DNA of 64,000 bases from CADEEN01 sp963783785 (GTDB lineage Bacteria; Pseudomonadota; Gammaproteobacteria; Burkholderiales; Burkholderiaceae_C), in contig CAWAOQ010000006.1 in the NCBI GenBank assembly GCA_963783785.1, positions 186,001-250,000 of the forward strand, written 5' to 3'. Numbering within the stretch: position 1 is the first letter of the stretch; every line of letters begins with the position of its first letter. Shown here in pieces: positions 53,242-62,595 of the stretch. The position numbers and the translations under genes are program-made. Under the pieces are notes generated by a model. That model made no database searches, had not been told where the DNA came from, and worked only from the letters and a program-made list of their open reading frames with translations.

Positions 53242-55071
53242 TCAGGGGTTGGACGAAAGGAACTGGATCGCGTCGACGGGTACCCGCACCCGCGTCAGCG
53301 CCTCGCGCGAGGTGGTCTCGAGCTTCAGGAACGCCTCGCCGATGGCCAGGTCGAGTTGGCGCGTGGCGCCGAAGAAGCGATCCTTCAGCACGCGCACATC
53401 GAACACGTTGGCCCCCGCCTCGCCGTGCGCCGGCTCCAGCCGCTCGGGCCGGATCAGCACGTTCAGCGCCGCGCCCGCGGGGCGGCCGTGCGGTGGCAAT
53501 TGCAGGCGGCCGAGCGCGAAGTCGCCGCTGTCGGGGCCGATGGCGGTGCCGGCAAGCACGTTGGCTCGGCCGACGAAGCCGGCGACGAAGGCATCGACCG
53601 GCTGGTCGTAGATGAGCTGCGGCGGGTCGTACTGCACCAGCCGGCCATCGCGCAGCACCGCGACGCGATCGGCCAGCGACAAGGCCTCGTCCTGGTCGTG
53701 CGTGATCAGCAGCGCGGCGATGTCGTGCAGCTTCTGGATGCGCCGCACCTCGTCGCGCATCGCCACCCGCGTGGCGGCGTCCAGCGCCGACAACGGCTCG
53801 TCGAGCAAGAGCGCGTGCGGCTCGAAACTCAGTGCCCGGGCCAGCGCGACACGCTGCTGCTGGCCGCCGGACAACTGCGCCGGCAGGCGCTCGGCCAGAC
53901 CGGCCAGGCCGACCATCTCGAGCATCTCGTCGGCCTTCTTGCGCCGCGCCTCGGGCGCGATGCCGCGCACGCGCAACGGGTAGGCGATGTTCTCCCACAC
54001 CTTCATGTGCGGGAACAGCGCGTACGACTGGAACACGATGCCGCAGCCGCGCGAGGCGACGCTGGCCGCCGTGACGTCCTGCCCGGCCAGCCGCACGACG
54101 CCCGACTCGGGGCGGAAGAAGCCGGCGATCAGCTTCAACAGCGTGGTCTTGCCGCAGCCCGACGGTCCGATGCAGACGACCAGCTCGCCCTGCTGCATCT
54201 GCAGCGACAGGTCGAAGATGCCGGCCTTGCCGCCGGGGTAGCGGAAGGTGACGTGGTCGAGTTCGACCGCGAGCGTCGTCATCTTGGCCCTCCCCGCCAT
54301 CGCCGTCGCACGCTGCGTCGACAGCGCGCCCGCCACCGACGCAGCCAGCGCCAGCACCAGCAGGATCACCGTCGCGGCGCAGGCAAAGCCGGTGGCGCCG
54401 TAGAAGGCCTGCAGCAGCACGACAGGGTAGGTGCGGTTGAGGAATCCGGCGACCAGGTTGGAGAACTGGAATTCGCCGATCGACAACGCGGCCACGACGA
54501 TCAGCCCCGACAGGATCGAGTGGCGCAGGGCCGGCAGCACGATGTGCATGAAGCGCTGCATGCCGCTGCTGCCGAGCGACTCGGCGGCCTCTTCCAGCAC
54601 ATGCAGCCCCAGGCGCTGCATGTCGGCCACCACCGCCTGCAGGAAGTAGGGCAGGCCGAGCACGATGTGCCCAGCCACCAGCAGCCACAGGCTGCCGAGC
54701 CAGGGCAGCGTGTCCGACGAGAACACCAGGATGAAGCCGAAGGCCAGCACCAGCGGCGGCAGCGCCACCGGCAACTGGTAGAGCCCGCTGGCGATGGCGC
54801 GCACGCGCGGATCGCGGGCGCGGAACACCGCGTAGGCCAGCGGCAGGCCGATCGCCACGCAGGCCGCGCAGGTCACGCCGCCGACGATCAGGCTCGAAGA
54901 AAACGCGCGGCGAAAACTCGGATCGTTGGCGACCTCGAGGTACCAGCGCCCGGTGAAGCCGGTGGGAAGGATCGTGTTCAGCCAGAGTTCGCCGAACGAG
55001 CCGACGAACAACAGCGCGATCGGCGTGATCAGGTAGAGGAGATAGAACGCGGTGACGACGCGCGGCAGCAT
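53242..55071 (-). CDS. ABC transporter permease fused to its ATP-binding subunit
   Basis: One frame of 609 residues. Residues 1-265: permease with six helices (VVTAFYLLYLITPIALLFVG, LPVALPPLVLAFGFILVF) and the coupling loop EEAAESLGSSGMQRFMHIVLPAL. Residues ~275-609: ATPase with Walker A GPSGCGKTT, Q-loop FQSYALF, signature LSGGQQQR, Walker B ALLLDEPLSALD, and a C-terminal TOBE-like part. Usually these are separate genes overlapping at ATGA; here AAGATGACG has no in-frame stop. Either a real fusion or a frame error near 54300. A perfect FNR-type palindrome lies 114 bp upstream. Confidence 0.85.
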   Translation of the reverse strand: MLPRVVTAFYLLYLITPIALLFVGSFGELWLNTILPTGFTGRWYLEVANDPSFRRAFSSSLIVGGVTCAACVAIGLPLAYAVFRARDPRVRAIASGLYQLPVALPPLVLAFGFILVFSSDTLPWLGSLWLLVAGHIVLGLPYFLQAVVADMQRLGLHVLEEAAESLGSSGMQRFMHIVLPALRHSILSGLIVVAALSIGEFQFSNLVAGFLNRTYPVVLLQAFYGATGFACAATVILLVLALAASVAGALSTQRATAMAGRAKMTTLAVELDHVTFRYPGGKAGIFDLSLQMQQGELVVCIGPSGCGKTTLLKLIAGFFRPESGVVRLAGQDVTAASVASRGCGIVFQSYALFPHMKVWENIAYPLRVRGIAPEARRKKADEMLEMVGLAGLAERLPAQLSGGQQQRVALARALSFEPHALLLDEPLSALDAATRVAMRDEVRRIQKLHDIAALLITHDQDEALSLADRVAVLRDGRLVQYDPPQLIYDQPVDAFVAGFVGRANVLAGTAIGPDSGDFALGRLQLPPHGRPAGAALNVLIRPERLEPAHGEAGANVFDVRVLKDRFFGATRQLDLAIGEAFLKLETTSREALTRVRVPVDAIQFLSSNP

Positions 55072-55184
55072 GGACGAAAAGCGAAGTGGCGCAGCGTGGT
55101 TGCCACCCCGGTGGCGCCTCGCGCGCTTGTTGCTGGGCCTTCTGTGTCTCACGGTGACTGTGCCCAGCCGGACCCCGCGCGAGG

Positions 55185-55198
55185 TTGATCGCGATCAA
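55185..55198. promoter_or_regulatory. Perfect FNR/ANR palindrome upstream of the ABC importer
   Basis: TTGAT-CGCG-ATCAA is an exact FNR consensus (TTGAT-N4-ATCAA). It lies 114 bp upstream of the importer start on the minus strand and 15 bp before the degraded subtilase gene on the plus strand. Control of the importer is more likely because the subtilase is broken. Confidence 0.6.
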
Positions 55199-55212
55199 CG
55201 CGGTCGGCGGCG

Positions 55213-56829
55213 ATGGCCACGTCCTGGCGATCGTGCGACGGCTACCGCGCCCTGCTGTCGAAGCAGCGCAATGACTACAAGGCCTGGCTGCGGGCCAATG
55301 CACCGCAGGCGCGCGTCACCGGCGAGTTCGACATCTCGCTGAACGCGGTCGCGGTGCAGCTCAACGGCGCGACGCTGGCCCAGGTGTCGGCGACGTCGAT
55401 GGTGAAGCTGGCGCAGTACGAGGGGCTTTACTACCCGAATGCGGTCGACCCCGACCTGGCGCTGATTCAACGCCGCCGCAGGCCTGGGCGCGCAATGGCG
55501 GCGCGGCCGACGGCGGGCGCCGGTGTGAAGGTGGCCATCGTCGACTCCGGCATCGACGTCACTCATCCGTGCTTCAGCGATACTGGCTACGCGACCCAGA
55601 CCGCAGACGGCGACCCGCAGCTTCACCAACAACAAGGTCATCGCGGCCAAGGTCTTCAACAACAAGATGCCGTCACAGCGGCTACACGGCCGAAGCCGTC
55701 GACTCGCACGGCACGCACGTGGCCGGCACGGTGGCGTGCAACTACGAGACGCCGACCATCGTCAACGGCGTGACGCTGCCCTACAAGCATGTCGGGCGTG
55801 GCACCGCGCGCGCTGCTCGGCAACTACAACGTCTTCCCCGGCGACGTGGAAACGCGCGTTCCGAGGACATCCTGAACGCGCTGGAGGCCGCCTACGGCGA
55901 CGGCTTCGACGTCGCCAACATGAGCCTCGGCGGCGGTGCGCAGCGGCATCCAGGACCTGCTGACGGTGGCCGTCGACAACCTGGACATGGCGAACATGGT
56001 GGTCGCCATCTCCAACGGCAACGAGGGTCCGGGCTATTGCACCGTCGGATCGCCTGGCACGGCGGCGCGCGGCTCTGACGGCCGGCGCGAGCGCGGTCGC
56101 CACGATTTCGTCGGCGCGCCGGTGACTGTGGGCGGCAGCGAGCTATGGCGCTGTCAAGCGGCGATTTCGGCGTCCGGCGACCGTTGAGCGCGCCGCTGGG
56201 CGTGGTCACCGACCCAGCAGCCCGTTCAACGGCCTGTCACTGGCCTGCGCCGCCTTCACTGCGGGCACCTGACCGGCGGAGATCGCCCTGATCTCGCGCG
56301 GCACATGCAGCTTCTCCGACCAAGATGCGCAACGCGCAGGCCGCCGGCGCGGTCGGCCGTGCTCGTCGTCAACAACGTAGCCGGCGACCCGACCGCGATG
56401 GGCAGCGACGGCACGCCCAACCAGCCCACCGATCCCGGCTTACATGGTCAACGTCGGCGACGGCCGCCGCGCTGAAGACCGCCGACGGCGCAGCGACCAC
56501 GATCGGCGCGGCAGCTCGGCACCTACGATGCGGTCGCCGCCAACGCCGACATCATGGCCGGCTTCAGCAGCCAGGGGCCCGACCGACGTCGACTTCCGCG
56601 TCAAGCCCGACGTCGATGGCACCCGGGCGTCAACGTGCTGTCGTCGATCCCGCGCAGCTACTGCGGCGGCGCGCCCTGCTTCGCGTTCTTCAGCGGCACC
56701 TCGATGGCTTCGCCGCACCTGGCCGGTCGCGCCGCGGTGGTGCGCGGGCAGCACCCCGACTGGTCGGCCGCGAAGCGTGCAGTTGCGCTGCGGCTGCGAC
56801 TGCGGCGATTGACCTGGCTCAGTGCGTGA
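55213..56829 (+). pseudogene. Subtilase (S8 family, with PA domain), heavily frameshifted and 3'-truncated
   Basis: Secreted serine protease remnant. The catalytic pieces are in order but in different frames: Asp in VAIVDSGIDVTHPCF (near 55550), His in DSHGTHVAGTVAC (near 55710), oxyanion-side NMSLGGGA (near 55925), and Ser in SGTSMASPHLAG (near 56705). Between them a PA-domain-like segment (NAQAAGAVG) is recognisable. At least six frame changes are needed, and everything expected after the serine region is missing; the frame runs out at 56829. No signal peptide survives. Neighbouring genes are intact, so this is probably true decay. Confidence 0.82.
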
Positions 56830-56872
56830 GCCGTCCTGTGGGGCGATAAGTCCTCATTCGCTGGGCCTCGCG

Positions 56873-57301
56873 ATGCAAGCGCACTGGGAACACTTCGAGC
56901 ACGGCGCCGACATCGGCGTGCGCGGCTTCGGGGCGACCAAGGCCGCCGCCTTCGAGCAGGCCGCGTTGGCGCTGACCGCGGTGATCACCGACCCGGCGGA
57001 GGTGCACGCACTGCAGGTCGTGCCGATCGCCTGCGAGGCGCCCGACGACGAAATGCTGCTCGCGGCCTGGCTCAACGCCGTGGTCTACGAGATGGCGGTG
57101 CGGCGCATGCTGTTCGGCCGCTTCGAGGTCGTGCTCGACGGCACGCGCCTGGCCGCGCAGGCTCACGGCGAGCCGACCGACGTGCGGCGCCACCGCCCGG
57201 CGGTGGAAGTCAAGGGTGCGACGCTGACCGCGCTGCGCGTCGCGCGCTGTGACGACGCCGGCGGCGCAGGCTGGCTCGCACAGACCGTGGTGGACGTCTA
57301 G
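56873..57301 (+). CDS. Archease, RtcB activator
   Basis: A 142-residue protein of the archease family: HWEHFEHGADIGVRGFGATKAAAFEQAALALTAVI contains the conserved acidic metal site, CEAPDDEMLLAAWLNAVVYEMAVRRMLFGRFEV the helix core, and HRPAVEVKGATLTALRV the C-terminal strands. Archease helps RtcB turn over guanylate during RNA ligation. ATG 56873 is chosen as family start. rtcB follows after 83 bp, so the pair forms one RNA-repair unit. Confidence 0.9.
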   Translation: MQAHWEHFEHGADIGVRGFGATKAAAFEQAALALTAVITDPAEVHALQVVPIACEAPDDEMLLAAWLNAVVYEMAVRRMLFGRFEVVLDGTRLAAQAHGEPTDVRRHRPAVEVKGATLTALRVARCDDAGGAGWLAQTVVDV

Positions 57302-57305
57302 GATG

Positions 57306-57378
57306 AAACGGCCCCCACGCTCACTTCGTTCGCTGCCCCCCGAGTGGGCGTCAGTCCGCTTGGGGCGGCCCGGCGCGT
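57306..57378. repeat. GC-rich REP-like hairpin between archease and rtcB
   Basis: GGCCCCCACGCTCACTTCG followed by TTCGCTGCCCCCCGAG and later GGGGCGGCCC. This is the common Burkholderiales intergenic motif with CCCCC...GGGGG stems. It occupies nearly all of the archease-rtcB gap. Confidence 0.5.
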
Positions 57379-57384
57379 CCTGAT

Positions 57385-58815
57385 ATGGACCTGAACCTGC
57401 TCCGCCGCCATGGCCCCTGCGAATGGGAGCTGCCCGCGCAGGGCGCGATGCGCGTGCCGGCATTGATCTACGCCGACGAAGCGCTGGTGCGCGCGATGGA
57501 CGACAAGGTGCGCGAGCAGGCGGCCAACGTCGCCGCGCTGCCCGGCATCGTGCGCGCCTCGTACGTGATGCCCGATGCCCACTGGGGCTACGGCTTCCCG
57601 ATCGGCGGCGTCGCCGCGTTCGACGCCGACGCCGGCGGCGTGGTCTCGGCCGGCGGCGTCGGTTTCGACGTCTCGTGCGGCGTGCGCTGCCTGCACACCG
57701 GCCTGCACCGCGCCGACATCATGGCCGTGCAGCGCCGCCTCGCCGACGCGCTGTACGAGCGCATCCCGGCCGGCGTCGGCAGCACCGGCGCGATCCGTCT
57801 CGGCGCGGCCGAGATGGACGCGATGCTGGCCGGCGGCGCGAAGTGGGCGGTGCAGCGCGGCTGGGGCAGCGAAGCCGACCTCGAACGCGTCGAGGAACAC
57901 GGCCAGATGCTGCATGCCAAGCCGGGCAAGGTCTCGGAGCACGCCAAGCGACGCCAGCGCGACGAGATGGGCACGCTGGGCAGCGGCAACCATTACCTCG
58001 AAGTGCAGGAGGTGGCCGAGGTCTTCGACGCGCGCATTGCCGCCGGCTTCGGCCTGGCCGCGGGCGACATCGTGGTGATGATCCATTGCGGCTCGCGCGG
58101 GCTGGGGCACCAGATCGGCAGCGAGTTCCTGCGCGAGATGGCGATCGCCGCGCCGCGCTACGGCATCACGCTGCCCGACCGCGAACTGGCCTGCGCACCG
58201 ATCCGCTCCGAGCTGGGCCAGGACTACCTCGGCGCGATGCGCGCGGCCATCAACTGCGCACTGGCCAACCGCCAGATCCTGACCGCGCTGGTGCGCCAGG
58301 TCTTCGCCGATGTGCTGCCGCGGGCGAAGATGCCGCTGCTCTACGACGTCTCGCACAACACCTGCAAGCTCGAGCGCCACCAGATCGATGGTCGCGTTCG
58401 CGAGCTGTACGTGCACCGCAAGGGCGCGACACGCGCGCTCGGCCCCGGCCATGCCGACCTGCCGGCCGCACTGCGTGACTTCGGCCAGCCGGTGCTGATC
58501 GGTGGCTCGATGGGCACCGGCTCGTACGTGCTCGCCGGCACCACCGCCAGCGAAGGCCTGGCGTTCTCGTCGGCCTGCCACGGCGCCGGCCGTGCGATGA
58601 GCCGCCACCAGGCGCTGCGCACCTGGTTCGGCCGCCAGGTCATCGACGAACTCGCCGGTCGCGGCATCCTGGTGCGCAGCCCGTCGTCGCGCGGCGTCGC
58701 CGAAGAGGCCCCCGGCGCCTACAAGGACGTCAGCGCCGTCGTCGACGCCGCGCACGACGCCGGCCTGGCGTGCAAGGTCGCGCGGATGGTGCCGCTGGTG
58801 TGCGTGAAGGGGTGA
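57385..58815 (+). CDS. rtcB: RNA-splicing ligase RtcB
   Basis: GTP- and Mn-dependent ligase joining 2',3'-cyclic phosphate and 5'-OH RNA ends. The 476-residue protein has the Mn-binding and active-site segments in order: VMPDAHWGYGFPIGGVAAFD, GGVGFDVSCGVRC (Cys), LGSGNHYLEVQEV, HCGSRGLGHQIG, LYDVSHNTCKLE, and the GMP-accepting His in SACHGAGRAMSRHQA near residue 400. Length is normal for the bacterial form. It acts with the archease directly upstream. No RtcR-type sigma-54 regulator is present in this window. Confidence 0.95.
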   Translation: MDLNLLRRHGPCEWELPAQGAMRVPALIYADEALVRAMDDKVREQAANVAALPGIVRASYVMPDAHWGYGFPIGGVAAFDADAGGVVSAGGVGFDVSCGVRCLHTGLHRADIMAVQRRLADALYERIPAGVGSTGAIRLGAAEMDAMLAGGAKWAVQRGWGSEADLERVEEHGQMLHAKPGKVSEHAKRRQRDEMGTLGSGNHYLEVQEVAEVFDARIAAGFGLAAGDIVVMIHCGSRGLGHQIGSEFLREMAIAAPRYGITLPDRELACAPIRSELGQDYLGAMRAAINCALANRQILTALVRQVFADVLPRAKMPLLYDVSHNTCKLERHQIDGRVRELYVHRKGATRALGPGHADLPAALRDFGQPVLIGGSMGTGSYVLAGTTASEGLAFSSACHGAGRAMSRHQALRTWFGRQVIDELAGRGILVRSPSSRGVAEEAPGAYKDVSAVVDAAHDAGLACKVARMVPLVCVKG

Positions 58816-58866
58816 GGACCGCGTGAGGCCGCCACGCTACACGTGCGTCTACGAGGAATGGCGTTT

Positions 58867-59295
58867 GCGTCGCTTTGCCGGGTCCCGCCCCGGCAGGCGG
58901 GTGGCTTTCATTTGCGGCCTCAAATGAAAGTCACCAAAGCAAAGGGGCTGAATGCAAAACCTCTCAGCTCGTTCTCCTCGCCTCGCACACCCGGCCCGGC
59001 GGGCCACCTGGAGCCACCGCCGCCAATCGAAGCGACAGCTCACTCGACGCGGCCTCGCTGCGCTTTGGCCGGGGTCCAGCGACTCTGCGCGGGCGAGGCT
59101 TTGCGAGGCCCGCGCCGTCGAGTGCGCGGCGGGTTCGATGTGTCGCACGGCCTCCAAGTGGCCCGCTGGGTCGGGGTTCCGCAGCGTGCAGAACGCATGA
59201 AAGGTGTTGCATTGAGGGCCTTTGCTTTGGTGACTTTCATTTGGCCCACCAAATGAAAGTTACCCGGCCGCCGGGCCGGGACCCGGCAAGCATCG
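58867..59295. repeat. ~430-bp intergenic element with long terminal inverted repeats (copy B, inverted)
   Basis: Inverted copy of the element at 43210-43640, about 95% identical by eye along its whole length. It has the same CTTTCATTTG / CAAATGAAAG hairpins near each end and the same GTGACTTTCATTTG motif. It fills the gap between rtcB and capA. The two copies face each other across about 15.2 kb. Confidence 0.85.
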
Positions 59296-59323
59296 CGAAC
59301 AGAAGAACTTCGAACAGAAGAAG

Positions 59324-60443
59324 ATGAACGACACCCTGCGCCTGTTCCTCGCCGGCGACGTGATGACCGGCCGTGGCATCGACCAGGCCCTGGCGCAGCC
59401 GAGCGATCCGGTGCTGTACGAGGACTGGATACGCAATGCGCGCGACTACCTGGGGCTGGCCGAGCATGCCAACGGCCCGATCGCCGTGCCGCTGGCGCCC
59501 GAGGCCGTCTGGGGCGATGCGCTGGCCGCACTCGATCGTGCGCAGCCCGACCTGCGCATCGTCAACCTCGAGACGGCGGTCACCACCGCCGGCACCGCAT
59601 GGCCCGGCAAGGGCATCCACTACCGCATGCACCCGGGCAACGTCGGCGTGCTGCGCGCAGCGCGCATCGACGCCTGCGTGCTGGCCAACAACCATGTGCT
59701 CGACTGGGGCCGGCAAGGCCTGGCGCAGACGCTGCAGACATTGCAAGGCGCGGGCATCGCCACGGTCGGTGCCGGCGCCGACGCGAACGCCGCGTGGGCG
59801 CCGGTGCGGATGCCACTGCCGCGGCGGGGCCACGCTGCTGCTGTTCGCGCTGGCATTCGGCAGCGCCGGTGCGCCGGCCGACTGGGCCGCGACCGCGCAG
59901 CGCCCCGGCATCGCCTGGCTCGACAAGCCGACGCGCGCCGGCGCCGACCGCTGGGCCGAGCACATCGGCCGCCAGCGCCGGGCCGGGGACACCGTGGTGG
60001 CGTCGGTCCACTGGGGCGGCAACTGGGGCCGCGACGTGCCGGCCACGCACCGGGAGTTCGCGCACCGTCTGCTCGATGCCGGCGTGGTCGACGTGCTGCA
60101 CGGCCACTCGTCGCACCATCCGCTGCCGATCGAGGTCTACCGCGACCGGCTCGTGTTGTACGGCTGCGGCGACCTGCTCAACGACTACGAGGGCATCGGT
60201 GCGCACGGCAGCCTGCGCTCGGACCTGGGCTGCCTGTACCTGGCCACGCTGGCGCGCGGCACGGGCGCCTTGCGCGAACTCGAGATCGTGCCGATGCAGA
60301 TCCGCCGCTTTGCGCTGCACGACGCCGATGACACGGCCCGGCGCGACCTGTTGTCGCTGTTCAACGAACAGCGCCCGTCACTGGGCAGCCGCGTCCAGAC
60401 GGCGCCGGCCGGCGGCTGGCGCCTGCGCTGGTCCGCAACCTGA
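59324..60443 (+). CDS. CapA-family (poly-gamma-glutamate synthesis-type) metallophosphatase, one frame change
   Basis: About 372 residues, calcineurin-like fold. N-terminal half: LRLFLAGDVMTGRGIDQAL, IVNLETAVTT, ACVLANNHVLDWG. Near 59825 (CGGCGGGGCCACG) an extra base changes frame; the second half resumes GATLLLFALAFGSAGAPADW and contains VVASVHWGGNWG, VVDVLHGHSSHH and LVLYGCGDLLNDYEG, the remaining metal ligands. Members are linked to capsule or envelope polymers, but many stand alone with unknown role. No signal peptide. Convergent with the CBS gene (29 bp apart). Confidence 0.84.
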
Positions 60444-60472
60444 GCACCCGCCCCAAAGGACCTGGCGGGGCC

Positions 60473-60934
60473 TCAGGGCCGGGCGCTCTTCTCGTGCACC
60501 CGCTCGGTTTCGATCGCCGCCACCAGCGCGCGCATCTGCTCGGCCAGCATGCCGAGCATGTCGTCGATCGCCAGCACGCCGACCAGCATGCCGTGGGCGT
60601 CGGTCACCGGCACGCGCCGCACGCCCTTGCGTCGCATCGCAGCCAGCGCGTCCATCACCGAATCGGTCTCGCGCACGGTGACGAGGTCGTTGCTCATCAC
60701 GTCGCCGACGCGAAACTGCCGCGGGTCCATGTCCTTGGCAATCACCGCGGTGACGAGGTCACGGTCGGTGAGCATGCCGGTGACGACACGGCCGCGATCG
60801 GTCTCGTCGACGACCACCAGGCTGCCGACATGCTGCTCGCGCATCAGCCGCGCAGCCTCGTTCAATGCCAGGTGCGGATAGGCGAACACCGTGTCTCGGG
60901 TGCACAGGTCGCCGGCGGTCAGGGGTTGGTACAT
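60473..60934 (-). CDS. Two-CBS-domain protein
   Basis: A 153-residue protein made almost only of a CBS pair (Bateman module): LCTRDTVFAYPHLALNEAARLMREQHVGSLVVVDE, GMLTDRDLV, then VGDVMSNDLVTVRETDSVMDALAAMRRKGVRRVPVTD and GVLAIDDML. Such proteins sense adenine nucleotides or SAM. GAGGGA lies six bases before ATG 60934. It starts 16 bases after groEL and is the last gene of the hpf-groEL-CBS operon. Confidence 0.9.
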   Translation of the reverse strand: MYQPLTAGDLCTRDTVFAYPHLALNEAARLMREQHVGSLVVVDETDRGRVVTGMLTDRDLVTAVIAKDMDPRQFRVGDVMSNDLVTVRETDSVMDALAAMRRKGVRRVPVTDAHGMLVGVLAIDDMLGMLAEQMRALVAAIETERVHEKSARP

Positions 60935-60950
60935 GGTGGTCCCTCGTGGA

Positions 60951-62571
60951 TCAGTATTCCGGCGGCATGCCGGCCGGCCGCTGCGCTGCAGGCGCAGGCA
61001 GCGTCGCAATCAGGCAATCGGTGGTCAGCAGCAGGCTGGCGATCGAGGCCGCGTTCTGCAGCGCCAATCGCGTCACCTTGGCCGGGTCGATCACGCCCAT
61101 CTCGATCAGGTCGCCGTACTCGCGCGAGTTGGCGTTGAAGCCGTAGCTGCCTTCGCCCGCGCTGACCTGCTCGAGCACCACCGAGGCTTCCTCGGCGGCA
61201 TTCAGCACGATCTGGCGCAACGGCTCGGCCAGCGCGCGTTCGACGATGTGCACGCCGGCCTGGATGTCGGGGTTGGCGTTCTTCATGTCGGCCAGCACCC
61301 GCTGACAACGCACCAGCGCGACGCCGCCGCCAGGCACGATGCCCTCCTCGACCGCAGCCCGCGTGGCGTGCAGTGCATCCTCGACGCGGATCTTGCGTTC
61401 CTTCATCTCGGCCTCGGTGGCCGCGCCGACCTTGATCACGCCGACGCCACCCGCCAGCTTGGCCAGCCGCTGCTCGAACTGCTCGCGGTCGTACTTGCTG
61501 GTGGTGGCTTCGATCGACTGCTTCAGCTGCGCGACGCGTCCGGCGATCGCCTCGGCATCGCCCATGCCACCGATGATGGTGGTGCGGTCCTTGTCGACCT
61601 CGATGCGCTTGGCACGCCCGAGCTGCTCGGGCGTCATGTGCTCGAGCGTGCGGCCGAGCTGCTCGGAGATGACCTGCCCGTGCGTCAGCAGCGCGATGTC
61701 TTCGAGCATCTCGCGGCGGCGGTCGCCGAAGCCCGGCGCGCGCACCGCACAGCACTTGATCACGCCGCGCAGGTGGTTGACCACCAGCGTGGCCAGCGCG
61801 TCGCCTTCCATCTCTTCGCAGATCACCAGCAGCGGCTGGCTCTGCTTGGCCACCAGCTCCGAGGGTCGGCAGCAGGTCCTTGACCGACGAGATCTTGCGG
61901 TCGGCCAACAGCACCAGCGGATCGTCGAGCACCGCCACCTGCTTGTCGGGCTGGGTGATGAAGTACGCCGACAGGAAGCCGCGGTCGAACTGCAGGCCTT
62001 CGACCACCTCGAGCTCATTGGCGACGCCGGAGCCGTCCTCGATCGTGATCGCACCCTCGCGGCCGACCTTGTCCATCGCCTGGGCGATCAGGTCGCCGAT
62101 CGAGCGGTCGTTGTTGCCCGAGATCGCCGCCACGTGCGCAATTTCCGCCGACGTCTGGCAGGGCTTGGCCAGCGTCTTCAAGTGTTCGACCACGCGGACC
62201 GTGGCTCGCTCGATGCCGCGGCGCACGTCCATCGGGTTCATGCCGGCGGCGACGACCTTCATGCCCTCGCGCACCATCGCCTGCGCCATCACCGTGGCGG
62301 TGGTGGTGCCGTCGCCAGCCATTTCGCTGGTGCGCATCGCCACTTCGCGCACCATCTGCGCGCCCATGTTCTCGAACGGGTCGGCCAGCTCGACCGATTT
62401 GGCGACGATGACGCCCGAATTGACGATCGCCGGCGCGCCGTAATCGCGCTGCAGCAGCACCGTGCGGCCGCGCGGTCCGAGCGTGACCTTCACCGCATCG
62501 GCCAGCGTGTTGACGCCGTCGATGATCTTGTGGCGCGCGTCCTCGCCGAACAGGAAGGTCTTGGCAGTCAT
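60951..62571 (-). CDS. groEL: Chaperonin GroEL paralogue, one frame change
   Basis: About 539 residues. MTAKTFLFGEDARHKIIDGVNTLADAVKVTLGPRGR, the ATP loop MAGDGTTTATVMAQAM (DGTTT), apical QPDKQVAVLDDPLVLLADRK, and equatorial EEGIVPGGGVALVRC are clear. At about 61863 one extra G (ACCCTCGGAGCTGG) breaks the frame; the other frame continues ELVAKQSQPLLVICEEMEGDAL to the end PAGMPPEY. The GGM-rich tail of housekeeping GroEL is absent and there is no groES next to it, so this is a stress paralogue. GAGGTGA precedes ATG 62571. It follows the hibernation-factor gene by 24 bp. Confidence 0.88.
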
Positions 62572-62595
62572 TGCTTCACCTCGCTCGAGCGCGCG

